Shown in pieces: positions 29,897 to 38,352 of a stretch of DNA of 64,000 bases. Location of the stretch: positions 1 to 64,000 of the forward strand of contig DASPTQ010000259.1 of NCBI GenBank assembly GCA_035623335.1, read 5' to 3'. Source of the DNA: JAFAGX01 sp035623335 (lineage in GTDB: Bacteria; Acidobacteriota; Terriglobia; Terriglobales; Acidobacteriaceae). Under the pieces are notes generated by a model that was given only the letters and a program-made list of their open reading frames with translations, made no database searches and had not been told where the DNA came from. The position numbers and the translations under genes were made by a program. Within the stretch, counting starts at the first letter, position 1; each line of letters begins with the position of its first letter.

Positions 29897-32800
29897 GTGA
29901 GATTGAATCGCCATTCAAGGGGAGAGGCTTGTTTGGGCGGACGGGTGATCGGCGCCCTGGCGATCATCGTTGCGCTCGCCGTCCTGGCCCTGCGGTTCCC
30001 CGCGAGAATCACTCCCGACCCGGAGAACGGTCGAAAGGGTCTTGCCCCAGTCTCTACCGCTGCTCGGTCCGTACCCTCTTTGGCTCATCTTCCTTTCCTC
30101 TTTGAGGTCAACCAGGGGCAGACAGACCCCAGAGTAAAATTTCTCGCTCGCGGCAGCGGCTATGGGCTGTTTCTAACGGCTGATGCGGCCGTACTTGCGC
30201 TCCGCCGTCCGGCAGGCAGCAAGCTCGATTCCACCAGCCCAGACGCCGTACTGTCGATGCAACTGGTCGGTTCCAATCCGCGCGCAGAAATCAAAGGAGC
30301 CGATCAACTCCCGGGAAAGAGCAACTACTTCATTGGCCATGATCCTGCTCGCTGGCACACCGGCATTGCTCAGTTTGCGCGCGTGCGATATGCGGATGTT
30401 TACCCGGGAATCGACTTAATTTATTACGGCAATCAAGGGAGACTCGAATACGATTTTGAAGTTGCAGCTGGCGGCGATCCGGATCGAGTCCAATTACGAT
30501 TTAAGGTTCCGGAGCCACTTGCCCTCGCCGCCAACGGCGACCTGCTGATCAAGATCGCCGGAGGAAAGGTTCGTCTCGAGGCGCCGCGCGTGTATCAAAG
30601 GATCGCAGGTCGAGAGCGTCCGGTCCAAGCACGATTCCAGTTGCGCGGCCCCTCGGAAGCTGGCTTTTGGCTGGGGTCCTATGACCACCGCCGCACCCTG
30701 GTGATCGATCCCGTGCTGATCTACTCCACCTATCTCGGCGGAAGCGGGACGGAGGCTTGTTCCATCATCCTGGGCAAGGGCATTCCCGTTTCCCAGTGTC
30801 CCGCCATTGCCGTAGATGATGCGAGCGATGCTTACATCGCAGGACCCACGACATCGATCGATTTTCCCCTGGGTCCTTCGCCCTTCCAAGCCAACCGCCG
30901 AGGCCCGGTGAATATCTTTGTCACTAAGTTCAACAGTCTCGCCAATACCATTGTCTTCTCCACCTACTTGGGTGGCAATGAGACCGATTACACCGGCGGG
31001 CTGGGAGTGGACTCCGCCACCAATGTGCTGGTCGGGGGCACGACCACCTCCACGGATTTTCCAACCACTACCGAGGACTACTGCAACTCCCTTGCTTCCA
31101 AGTTCAAAAGCCTGTGCATGCTCGCATTTCAGACTGCCCCCGCCAGTGCGAACCCCCATGCCTTCGTGAGCAAGCTGGATCCGACGGGCGAGGCATTACT
31201 CTATTCAAGCTATCTTTCCGGCAGTGGCGCGGACGTTGTCAGCGGATTCACCGTCGGACCCAGTGATCAGAATGCCTATGTGACCGGCACCACGACCTCG
31301 CAGAATCGTCCCAGCTCAAGTTCCATTTTCCCGGCAACTTTGGGCGCCTATCAGACGGCGCCCGCCTTGGGATCGACGATTCAGTTCTTCATGAGCAAAA
31401 TCGTGCCCAGTCTCTCGGGAGCCTCGAGCTTGGCCTATTCCACCTACTTTGGCGGAGGTAATCCGCGGAACGGGCTAGCGCTTGGTGGTGGCATCGCCGT
31501 CGATGTCAATAACAACGTCTACATCACCGGAGGCACGAACTTCTTGCACATCGGTGCCTCGACCGATTTTCCCATTCTCAACGCGTATCAGGGATGCCTG
31601 GATACGGTTACCACGAGCAGCACGGCGACCTGCCCGACGAACGTTACCGCTACCGATGCGTTCGCGGCTGAGTTCAATCCCAATGCGGTCACGGGCTCAC
31701 AGCTTCTCTATTCGACGTACCTGGGCGGAACGGGGAACGACATTGGCTACGGCATCGCGACCGATGGCAGCAATGCTTATGTAACCGGCTCGACGGCTTC
31801 GTCAGATTTTCCGGTGACCGGCACAGGTGTCTACCAGAGCACCTACGGCGGCGGTGCGAGCGACGCCTTCCTTGCCAAGTTGGCCAACCCGGTCACCACC
31901 ACCGGAACCTCTACGGGAGGTACCGGAACAGGGTCGGGATCCTCTGGGTCTTCAGGATCTTCGGGTTCTTCAGGGTCGGGAGGAACTACCGGAAGTCAGA
32001 CCCCGGGATTGGTAACCCTCGCCTACTCTACGTTCTTAGGTGGATTGGCAACGGATGTGGGGCTGGCCGTCGCGGTGGACACCAACCAGGGAGCGCGGCT
32101 CACCGGTTGGAGCAACTCGCCGAACATTCCTGAGCTTAACAATAATATCCAGACTGGATACGCGGGAGGTAACGACGCCTTTGCCGCCCGCATCGATACC
32201 ACGGGTACCACGTCGACCGCGCCGGGTCACTATTTTACTTATCTGGGCGGAAGCGGAGCCGATTATGGTACCAGCGTCGGCGTGGATCAGCAGGAGGCAA
32301 GTTACGTAGCCGGTGAAACCGCTTCGGCGAACTTTTTGCAGTTCGCGATTCCGGAAAACCCTCCCTTTCAGCCGACCCTCAACGGAGTGGGTGACGCCTT
32401 TCTCAGTAAATTGGGACCGACGCTAAGCTTGACCATGACCGGTTCGAGCTCTCCTCCGTCGGTGGGGGTTGGTAATCAGGTCAGCTTCCAGTACACCGTC
32501 ACCAATACCGGTGATCTTGCCAACAACATCATCTTCAGCGATGTTTTGCCCTCGACGGGTGCTTCGTTTACCTCGGCGACCGTGAGCGCCGGCACCTGCG
32601 GCAGTGCCACTGGCAATATCGTGAGCTGTACCATCGGAACTCTCAACTCGGGCGCCACAGCAACCGTAACCGTAATCTTGACCCCGACGGCGAGCCTTAC
32701 CCCCTCGCTCACCGCACTCACCTTGGGCAACACGGCTTCGGTGACCGTCGTAGGATGCACTTCGTGCACCCAATCGCTGACGCTTTCGACCGTGGTGAAC

Positions 32801-33319
32801 GATTTCAATATCAGTGTGTCGCCGACCTCGGCCACGGTTCCGGCGGGAGTGCCCGCAACCTACACCACCACGATCACGCCGACCGGCAACATTCCGAACA
32901 GTGTTTCCATCTCCTGCAGTTCCGGCCTTCCCACGGGCGCGACCTGCACCGAGGCCCCAGCGGGACCAATCCAAAACCTCAGCAATGGTCCGGTGAGTGT
33001 CGTGCTTGCCATCAATACGACCACCCGGGTTACCACCACCACGGATCTGCTAAAACCAGGCGGGCCGTGGTATGCGACTTGGTGGCCTCTGCTCGGCGTG
33101 GCTTTCCTCGGTGCCGGTATGCGCAAAGCCGCGCCGCGCCGCTATCGGCTGCTGGGATTTCTCCTCGTTGCCTTCTTGTCGATGCTCTTTTTCCAAGGCT
33201 GTACGAAGTCGTCGGTCACCACGACCAGCGGCACTCCCGCCGGGACCTATATCGTGACGGTTGCCTCGACCTCGGGCAGCGCCACGCGGAACGCCACCGT
33301 GACCCTGGTGGTTCAATAA
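29897..33319 (+). CDS. SBBP-repeat surface protein
   Basis: Large exported protein, 1140 residues from GTG 29897, which has GGAGG 5 bases upstream; ATG 29870 in the same frame lacks a ribosome site. N-terminal membrane/signal segment, then the domain that usually precedes SBBP repeats (FLFEVNQGQTDPRVKFLARG...). Multiple seven-bladed beta-propeller SBBP units follow, with YSTYLGG and ATDGSNAYVTGSTASSDFP-type repeats (about 260-830). They are interrupted by a TGTGSGSSGSSGSSGSSG linker (about 685-710). Next comes a DUF11-type repeat (about 860-970), another beta domain, and a C-terminal membrane segment with a cysteine (FFQGCTKSS). Surface role inferred; specific ligand unknown. Confidence 0.85.
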   Translation: MRLNRHSRGEACLGGRVIGALAIIVALAVLALRFPARITPDPENGRKGLAPVSTAARSVPSLAHLPFLFEVNQGQTDPRVKFLARGSGYGLFLTADAAVLALRRPAGSKLDSTSPDAVLSMQLVGSNPRAEIKGADQLPGKSNYFIGHDPARWHTGIAQFARVRYADVYPGIDLIYYGNQGRLEYDFEVAAGGDPDRVQLRFKVPEPLALAANGDLLIKIAGGKVRLEAPRVYQRIAGRERPVQARFQLRGPSEAGFWLGSYDHRRTLVIDPVLIYSTYLGGSGTEACSIILGKGIPVSQCPAIAVDDASDAYIAGPTTSIDFPLGPSPFQANRRGPVNIFVTKFNSLANTIVFSTYLGGNETDYTGGLGVDSATNVLVGGTTTSTDFPTTTEDYCNSLASKFKSLCMLAFQTAPASANPHAFVSKLDPTGEALLYSSYLSGSGADVVSGFTVGPSDQNAYVTGTTTSQNRPSSSSIFPATLGAYQTAPALGSTIQFFMSKIVPSLSGASSLAYSTYFGGGNPRNGLALGGGIAVDVNNNVYITGGTNFLHIGASTDFPILNAYQGCLDTVTTSSTATCPTNVTATDAFAAEFNPNAVTGSQLLYSTYLGGTGNDIGYGIATDGSNAYVTGSTASSDFPVTGTGVYQSTYGGGASDAFLAKLANPVTTTGTSTGGTGTGSGSSGSSGSSGSSGSGGTTGSQTPGLVTLAYSTFLGGLATDVGLAVAVDTNQGARLTGWSNSPNIPELNNNIQTGYAGGNDAFAARIDTTGTTSTAPGHYFTYLGGSGADYGTSVGVDQQEASYVAGETASANFLQFAIPENPPFQPTLNGVGDAFLSKLGPTLSLTMTGSSSPPSVGVGNQVSFQYTVTNTGDLANNIIFSDVLPSTGASFTSATVSAGTCGSATGNIVSCTIGTLNSGATATVTVILTPTASLTPSLTALTLGNTASVTVVGCTSCTQSLTLSTVVNDFNISVSPTSATVPAGVPATYTTTITPTGNIPNSVSISCSSGLPTGATCTEAPAGPIQNLSNGPVSVVLAINTTTRVTTTTDLLKPGGPWYATWWPLLGVAFLGAGMRKAAPRRYRLLGFLLVAFLSMLFFQGCTKSSVTTTSGTPAGTYIVTVASTSGSATRNATVTLVVQ

Positions 33320-33437
33320 GCAGCAAACCTGGAATCGAAAGCAAACGGAAAAGCCGACACAACGACGGTCATTCTTCGCCGCTGGGGGTTGAGGCAATAG
33401 TTGAATGGCGGTCCAGGGCGGCAGGGCCGCAGGAGGT

Positions 33438-34850
33438 TCACGCACCCGCCGACAATCGGTGATGGCCCTTCTGCTCGGCAATCCCGTACTGGCGGATTTT
33501 GTACAGCAGAGCCTTATAGCTGATCTTGAGCAGCGCCGCAGCCTGCTTGCGGTTCCAATTGGTTTCCTCGAGAGCCTTGGCGATGGCTTCGGCTTCGGCC
33601 TCATCCTTGGCGTTGCGCGCCAAAGACTTCAATCCTCCGCTTCCGTTGGCGGGGGCGGCCTGCGCTGCCGGGCTGAACTGCGCTCCATGGCCGTCGCTTT
33701 GCGGCCGGAGTTCCTGGATGGCGAGCTTCTCATCGCCCAAGACCAAATACCGCTTCACGAAATTGCTCAGCTCGCGCAGATTCCCCGGCCATTGATAGGC
33801 GAGGCAGGCTTCGAGCATTTCCGGAGAAATGGGCAGGGGCGGCCGCGCATAACGCTCCGAGAGTCTGGCCATGAAGTGCTTGAGGAGAAGCGGAATTTCT
33901 TCCTTGCGTTCGCGCAGGGGCGGAACATGCAGGGTGAAGGCGTTCAGTCGGTAATAGAGATCTTCCCGCAGCCGCTTCGAGGCCAGCGCTTCGGGAATAT
34001 TGACATTGGTGGCTGCCAGGATACGGACGTCGGCTTTGATGACCGAGCGGCTGCCTAACCTCGAGAATTGTCCATCCTGCAGGATATGCAGCAGCTTGGC
34101 CTGAAGGGAAGTTGGCATTTCACCGATCTCGTCGAGCAGGATGGTTCCCTTATTGCAAAGTTCGAACTTGCCCGGCTTGGGATGATTGGCCCCGGTGAAA
34201 GCTCCGGCTTCATAGCCGAACAGCTCGCTCTCGAGCAGATCCGCCGGTACGGCAGCGCAGTTTACTTTGAGGAAAGTACGATGCGCGCGCGGCGACAGCT
34301 TATGAATCAAGCGCGCCATGACTTCCTTCCCCGTGCCGCTTTCTCCCAGCATCAGCACGGGAATGTCCACATTCGCCACCAAAGCCGCTTCCGAACGCAG
34401 TTTCCGCATGGCCGGACTGGCGGCAACGAAGAAAACATCGTCGGCAAGCTCTTCCACTTCTCCCGGGCTGTTGCGCTGATTGGCGCCCAGGCACTGATCG
34501 ATCACCGCATCGAGCTCGGCCTTCTGAAATGGCTTGGTCAAATAGTCGTAGGCGCCCAGGCGCATCGCCTGCACCACTTTGCGGGTGTCTCCCACGCAGG
34601 AGAGCATCACCACCCGCAGGCCGGGCTGAAGCTGGCGCATTCGTTCGAGCGCCTGCAGTCCGTCCAAGCCAGGCATGAGTAGGTCGAGCAAAACCAGGTC
34701 GGGGTGCAGACCTTTCTGCACCCGTTCAATGGCTTCTTCGCCGGTGCTGGCGGTTTCGACTTTATACTCGTCCACTTCGAGCAAGGTGCGAATGTAGCGC
34801 AGCATTCCCGGTTCGTCGTCCACCAACAAAATGTTCGCCGTATTCTTCAT
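33438..34850 (-). CDS. Sigma-54-dependent response regulator, NtrC family
   Basis: 470-residue regulator with receiver domain (about 5-120; phosphoacceptor Asp56 in LVLLDLLMP), AAA+ sigma-54 activation domain (about 150-385; Walker A GESGTGKE, loop GAFTGA, Walker B GTILLDEIGE) and a Fis-type HTH at the C-terminus (NWNRKQAAALLKISYKALLYKI). The GAFTGA loop is intact, so it should open sigma-54 polymerase promoters. ATG overlaps the stop of the histidine kinase gene by 4 bases, so the pair forms a two-component system. No sigma-54 (-24/-12) promoter was recognised nearby. Confidence 0.94.
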   Translation of the reverse strand: MKNTANILLVDDEPGMLRYIRTLLEVDEYKVETASTGEEAIERVQKGLHPDLVLLDLLMPGLDGLQALERMRQLQPGLRVVMLSCVGDTRKVVQAMRLGAYDYLTKPFQKAELDAVIDQCLGANQRNSPGEVEELADDVFFVAASPAMRKLRSEAALVANVDIPVLMLGESGTGKEVMARLIHKLSPRAHRTFLKVNCAAVPADLLESELFGYEAGAFTGANHPKPGKFELCNKGTILLDEIGEMPTSLQAKLLHILQDGQFSRLGSRSVIKADVRILAATNVNIPEALASKRLREDLYYRLNAFTLHVPPLRERKEEIPLLLKHFMARLSERYARPPLPISPEMLEACLAYQWPGNLRELSNFVKRYLVLGDEKLAIQELRPQSDGHGAQFSPAAQAAPANGSGGLKSLARNAKDEAEAEAIAKALEETNWNRKQAAALLKISYKALLYKIRQYGIAEQKGHHRLSAGA

Positions 34851-35782
34851 TCGCCCTTTCCCGTGGCGCTTGTGGTGGGAGGGCAGAGGGGCACGATAAA
34901 GGAGAACTTCGATCCAGCTCCAGGCTCGCTCTCAACCCAAATCTTGCCACCCATGCTGCCCATCAGGCGGCGGGCAATGGCCAGCCCAAGGCCCATGCCG
35001 GATTGGCGCTCGGTTGACGGCAGGCGGAAGAAGTCATCGAACACTTCAATATGATACTCGGCCGGAATCCCCGGTCCGGTGTCGGCAACACTGATCTTCA
35101 CCGAATTCGGTATGACGCTGGCCTGGCGACGGCGCTCGGTGAGAACCCCCGGCTGATCCACGGTACGGCGGTCCCACATGTAGGGCTCGGCATGCAACCA
35201 CACGGTGCCGCCCGACGGCGTGAACTTCGAGGCATTGTCGAGCAGATTCGAGATCACACGCTGCACTTTGGCCGCGTCAAAAGGGAATTCGGTCAGCTTC
35301 TGATTGGGCAGGAAGTAAAGCGCCAAACCCCGCTCCTGAAAGGTGCGGGACCAGAGACGGCAAACCTCCGACAGACAGGCATTCAAGTCGCCGGTCTCAA
35401 AATGCATCTTCATTTCGCCGGTCTCAAGAACGCTGTAGCTCAGGAAATCCTGAATGAACTGCTGCAGCCGGTGCCCGCTCGAACTCATATCCCGAAGAAC
35501 TTCCCTCTGGCGCTCGTTGAGCGCGCCAAGCTTCTCGCTCTCAAGCAGTTCAATGTAACCATTCAGGATGGCGAGCGGGGTTTTCAGATCATGGGCGGCG
35601 GAAGCGAGCGCGTTGGTGGTTCGTTGCAGGCGTTCCCGCAGCTGCGAATACTGTTGTAACAGCTCGTCGCCGCTTAAGACTGGATCCGGGGGATTCTGGG
35701 GAGCCGCCTTCGCCGGGGCCGAGCCTGAGCCCGTCGGTGCGCCATCACCAGAGGGACAAGAATTTTGAAGCATAACGGCCAT
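34847..35782 (-). CDS. Cytoplasmic sensor histidine kinase
   Basis: 311 residues. No membrane helix or sensor domain: a short Pro/Ala/Gly-rich N-terminus leads into the HisKA helix (SAAHDLKTPLAIL, His64). The HATPase_c domain follows, with N box RVISNLLDNASKF, G1 VADTGPGIP and G2 SGMGLGLAIARRL. Being soluble, it probably senses an internal signal or partner protein. Partner is the overlapping NtrC-type regulator. Confidence 0.9.
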   Translation of the reverse strand: MAVMLQNSCPSGDGAPTGSGSAPAKAAPQNPPDPVLSGDELLQQYSQLRERLQRTTNALASAAHDLKTPLAILNGYIELLESEKLGALNERQREVLRDMSSSGHRLQQFIQDFLSYSVLETGEMKMHFETGDLNACLSEVCRLWSRTFQERGLALYFLPNQKLTEFPFDAAKVQRVISNLLDNASKFTPSGGTVWLHAEPYMWDRRTVDQPGVLTERRRQASVIPNSVKISVADTGPGIPAEYHIEVFDDFFRLPSTERQSGMGLGLAIARRLMGSMGGKIWVESEPGAGSKFSFIVPLCPPTTSATGKGE

Positions 35783-36139
35783 AGTAAAATTTTGGCTTTT
35801 GTCCCATGCGAGGAGAGGGTATCACGCAGGTTTTGCTATGATTCTAAGCTATGGGGATGGTAAGATAGCGGTTCTCGTCTGTCAACCAAAAATGCGCAGC
35901 GAAATACCACTCATGGGCAAAAGTGTGCAGTCGAAAGTACTTATTTTCCCTGACGGCTGCTCCCGCATCAGGCCGAAAAAAGCCGGAAAAAAACGTCTCA
36001 GCCGTGAGTTCCTCGCCTGATACGCGCCCATACCTCGAGTTTTCGTGTCGCTGCCGCAGTAACTGCTATGAGTGGGGGGAAACTTTGGCCCCCAAGGTGC
36101 GGTAAGAGCGCATTACCGATTTGGAGTAGAGGGTGTACT

Positions 36140-36520
36140 TTGCTCCGAAGGAAGGCAGCCCCAGAGCGTCGGAGATGGCAGCGTCTACCCTTGGCAATTC
36201 CTGTCTTTGTCCGTGGCAAAGAGGGAAATGACAGGGAATGGTTGGAGTTTGCTACGGCGTTGAACGTTTCTGCCGGGGGAGCTCTGGTAGCCGTGCGCCG
36301 TTCTTTGCCGCTCTCCTCGCAGGTTTTGCTGGAGATTCCCAGTGCTCCTCCGGTGGCGAACGCGGATCTGCCCAGGTTTTCCCGGAATCTGCAGGGCCGG
36401 GTCATGTGGAGGAACAATGCGCAAGGCTACCAATTGGCGGGGGTGAAATTTTCTCGTGCCCTGCTGCACGCAAGCCTGGCTCCGCAACTATCGCGAAGGA
36501 AAGTCACTTCCCCAAAGTGA
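36140..36520 (+). CDS. PilZ-domain protein (c-di-GMP binding)
   Basis: Single PilZ domain of about 126 residues from TTG 36140, which has AGAGGG 6 bases upstream; an ATG at 36068 in the same frame lacks a ribosome site and adds 24 residues of unlikely composition. The RxxxR motif is met by RRRWQR and the (D/N)xSxxG motif by NVSAGG, so c-di-GMP binding is likely. The beta-barrel ends RVMWRNNAQGYQLAGVKF. It lies between two sigma-54 activator genes, suggesting a c-di-GMP-linked motility or surface role, which is inferred. Confidence 0.78.
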   Translation: MLRRKAAPERRRWQRLPLAIPVFVRGKEGNDREWLEFATALNVSAGGALVAVRRSLPLSSQVLLEIPSAPPVANADLPRFSRNLQGRVMWRNNAQGYQLAGVKFSRALLHASLAPQLSRRKVTSPK

Positions 36521-36706
36521 AAATATTTGCCCACCGGAAAGCAGCATAAAAGGTAGTTTTTCACCGCCTCTCTCCCCCTTTCACGGCCTTACGGTTTTCT
36601 CGCTAATTTCATGAATCGAAAGCATATGTAGCCTGCCTACAGGCCCTGTGCTGAGCCCGTCCGGCTTTGGTGGTCAGGGTGCACCTCAGACGCGGTAGAG
36701 GCAACC

Positions 36707-37780
36707 GTGGGCAACGAAGCCGTCAATCAGTTCAATGCTTTGGTTCAGTCCTTGGGGGAGTTTCCGCCTGAGTCGGTCATCTTCGGCGGCTCCGAGGCGA
36801 TGCAAACCCTTCGGGCACGAATGAACAAAGTGGCTAGCGCCAATGTCCCGGTCTTGATTCATGGCGAGAGCGGCACCGGCAAGGACATTATCGCCCGCAT
36901 GATCCATGGACTCTCACCTTGGAAGAACGGACCGTTCGTCAAAGTGAATTGTCCGGCCATCCCCGCTACCCTGCTCGAAAGTGAACTGTTCGGTTACGAG
37001 AAGGGCGCGTTTACCGGAGCCTACGGTGCGAAGCCGGGCCGGGTGGAACTGGCCCACCGAGGATCGTTGTTTCTCGATGAGATTTCCGAACTGGACCTGG
37101 CGCTGCAATCGAAGCTTTTGCAATTGTTGCAGGATGGACAGTTCTGCCGTATCGGGGCGCAAGAGGACAAAAAGGTGGAAGTGCGGGTGGTGTGCGCCAC
37201 CAACCGCCACCTGGAAACGGAAATTGAAAACGGTACCTTTCGCCAGGACTTGTTTTACCGCATCAACGTAGTCAGTCTTCATCTGCCTCCCCTGCGGGAA
37301 CGGCGGGGAGATATCGGCGCGCTGGTCACTTACTTTCTCGAGTACTACAACCACAAGTACAACTGCCGGGCGCGGCCGCTTTCGCCCGAGGTGATGGGCA
37401 GGCTGGAGAAATACCACTGGCCGGGAAACATCCGCGAACTAGAGAATCTGATGAAGCGCTATGTGATTCTCGGCGGTGAGGACGTGATCACGACTGAGCT
37501 CGTGGCCCGCAACGGCCAGGAGTTCTTCAATCCCGAGATCAACCTGGACGGCCCCATCTCCTTGAAGAAGTTGACGCGACAGGCCACCCGCGAGTTGGAG
37601 CGCAAGGTCATCCTCAAAGTTCTGCAAGCCCATCACTGGAACCGCAAGCAAGCCGCTCGCGCCCTCAGCATCAGCTATCGGGCGCTCCTCTACAAGATTC
37701 GGGATGCCGGTCTCCCACCCAACCGGGCTTCCCGCCGCTCTACCGAAGAGTCGTCCGGCAGGAGCGTTGCCGTCAGTTGA
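36707..37780 (+). CDS. Sigma-54 activator without receiver domain
   Basis: 357-residue AAA+ enhancer-binding protein. It lacks a receiver or other input domain: the AAA+ module begins near residue 25 (IFGGSEAMQTL). Walker A GESGTGKD, loop GAFTGA and Walker B SLFLDEISEL are intact. The Fis-type HTH (HWNRKQAARALSISYRALLYKI) is close to that of the response regulator 2 kb away. Start GTG 36707 with a GAGG site. With no input domain it may be controlled by level or by a partner, possibly the adjacent PilZ protein (inference). Confidence 0.9.
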   Translation: MGNEAVNQFNALVQSLGEFPPESVIFGGSEAMQTLRARMNKVASANVPVLIHGESGTGKDIIARMIHGLSPWKNGPFVKVNCPAIPATLLESELFGYEKGAFTGAYGAKPGRVELAHRGSLFLDEISELDLALQSKLLQLLQDGQFCRIGAQEDKKVEVRVVCATNRHLETEIENGTFRQDLFYRINVVSLHLPPLRERRGDIGALVTYFLEYYNHKYNCRARPLSPEVMGRLEKYHWPGNIRELENLMKRYVILGGEDVITTELVARNGQEFFNPEINLDGPISLKKLTRQATRELERKVILKVLQAHHWNRKQAARALSISYRALLYKIRDAGLPPNRASRRSTEESSGRSVAVS

Positions 37781-37842
37781 AGCGGATCCTGGTAGGGTTC
37801 CGCGAGTCGGCGATAAATACCGAAGACCCACGATTCGAGGTG

Positions 37843-37870
37843 TTGACCGGACAAGAAACACTCGTGTAAG
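37843..37870 (+). promoter_or_regulatory. Promoter of the lysC-hom leader
   Basis: TTGACC (37843-37848), 16 bases, TGTAAG (37865-37870). Predicted transcript start about 37877, some 25 bases before the leader GTG. Moderate consensus match; placement before the leader peptide and attenuator supports it. Confidence 0.45.
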
Positions 37871-37902
37871 CTGACAAAGTTGCTGCCTGGGAACGGTTTC
37901 CA

Positions 37903-38034
37903 GTGATCCACTCTGCCCTAATTTGGTTCGCGCAAACGGCGAAGCACTCGAGTGCGGGAGTTTCACTTGGGCAGAATCCCCTGATTATCCCGATTACAGG
38001 CACCATCCTGATTCGCATCGTGCCTAGCGGATGA
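37903..38034 (+). CDS. Ile/Thr-rich leader peptide of lysC-hom
   Basis: 43-codon frame from GTG 37903 (GGGAA 9 bases upstream). Its last 18 residues, PLIIPITGTILIRIVPSG, contain seven Ile, two Thr, two Leu and one Val. These are products of the pathway encoded downstream (aspartate kinase, homoserine dehydrogenase). The stop codon TGA (38032-38034) lies inside the segment able to form the antiterminator. This matches the plan of the thr leader of enteric bacteria. The exact start is uncertain; only GTG 37903 fits in frame. Confidence 0.5.
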   Translation: MIHSALIWFAQTAKHSSAGVSLGQNPLIIPITGTILIRIVPSG

Positions 38035-38091
38035 TGCAGCCGAGATCAGATTTAGCAGGGCCATCATCCAGAAGCGGATGATGGCCTTTTT
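38011..38091 (+). terminator. Transcription attenuator before lysC
   Basis: Terminator: GGCCATCATCC (38059-38069), 6-base loop, GGATGATGGCC (38076-38086), then TTTTT (38087-38091); perfect 11-bp stem. Competing antiterminator: GGATGATG (38029-38036) is fully complementary to CATCATCC (38062-38069). A protector pairing GCATC (38015-38019) with GATGC (38034-38038) is also possible. A ribosome reaching the leader stop would mask 38029-38036 and let the terminator form; a ribosome stalled at the Ile/Thr codons would leave it free. Confidence 0.65.
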
Positions 38092-38118
38092 GATTTTCAG
38101 CAAGCATGAGGTCGACCG

Positions 38119-38295
38119 ATGGATGAGCTCAGAGAAAAACTCGAAAAGGTACTGGCCGAACATCAGAGAGAGAGCGGCCTTCACATGATCGGCGGGTGCG
38201 AGAAGCTGATTCAGCGGCTGCTACAGGAGTTGCGGACGGCGCCCGTCGGCCGAGGTGCGTCGGAGAACCGACAGCCGAACGGAGGTTGTCCCTAG
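38119..38295 (+). CDS. Small hypothetical protein (58 aa)
   Basis: 58-codon frame starting MDELREKLEKVLAEHQRES, with GAGG 7 bases before the ATG. The first 40 residues form a predicted charged helix; the tail is Gly/Asn-rich. It lies between the attenuator and lysC, so it would be co-expressed with them. No family recognised. Its codon use and good ribosome site argue for a real gene. Confidence 0.5.
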   Translation: MDELREKLEKVLAEHQRESGLHMIGGCEKLIQRLLQELRTAPVGRGASENRQPNGGCP

Positions 38296-38352
38296 GCGTG
38301 GCCGGTATCGGGGAAGTCCCGAGACAGAGGCTGGCGGAGCGAGAGCGAACGA

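Noticed and set aside
31915..31990. Short direct repeats resembling a CRISPR or microsatellite
   Set aside because: They are codons of an SSG-type linker inside an intact coding frame; no spacers.
37888..37902. TGGGAACGGTTTCCA, similar to the LacI operators at 55.4 kb
   Set aside because: The palindrome is imperfect and has a different centre; it more likely contains the ribosome site of the leader peptide.
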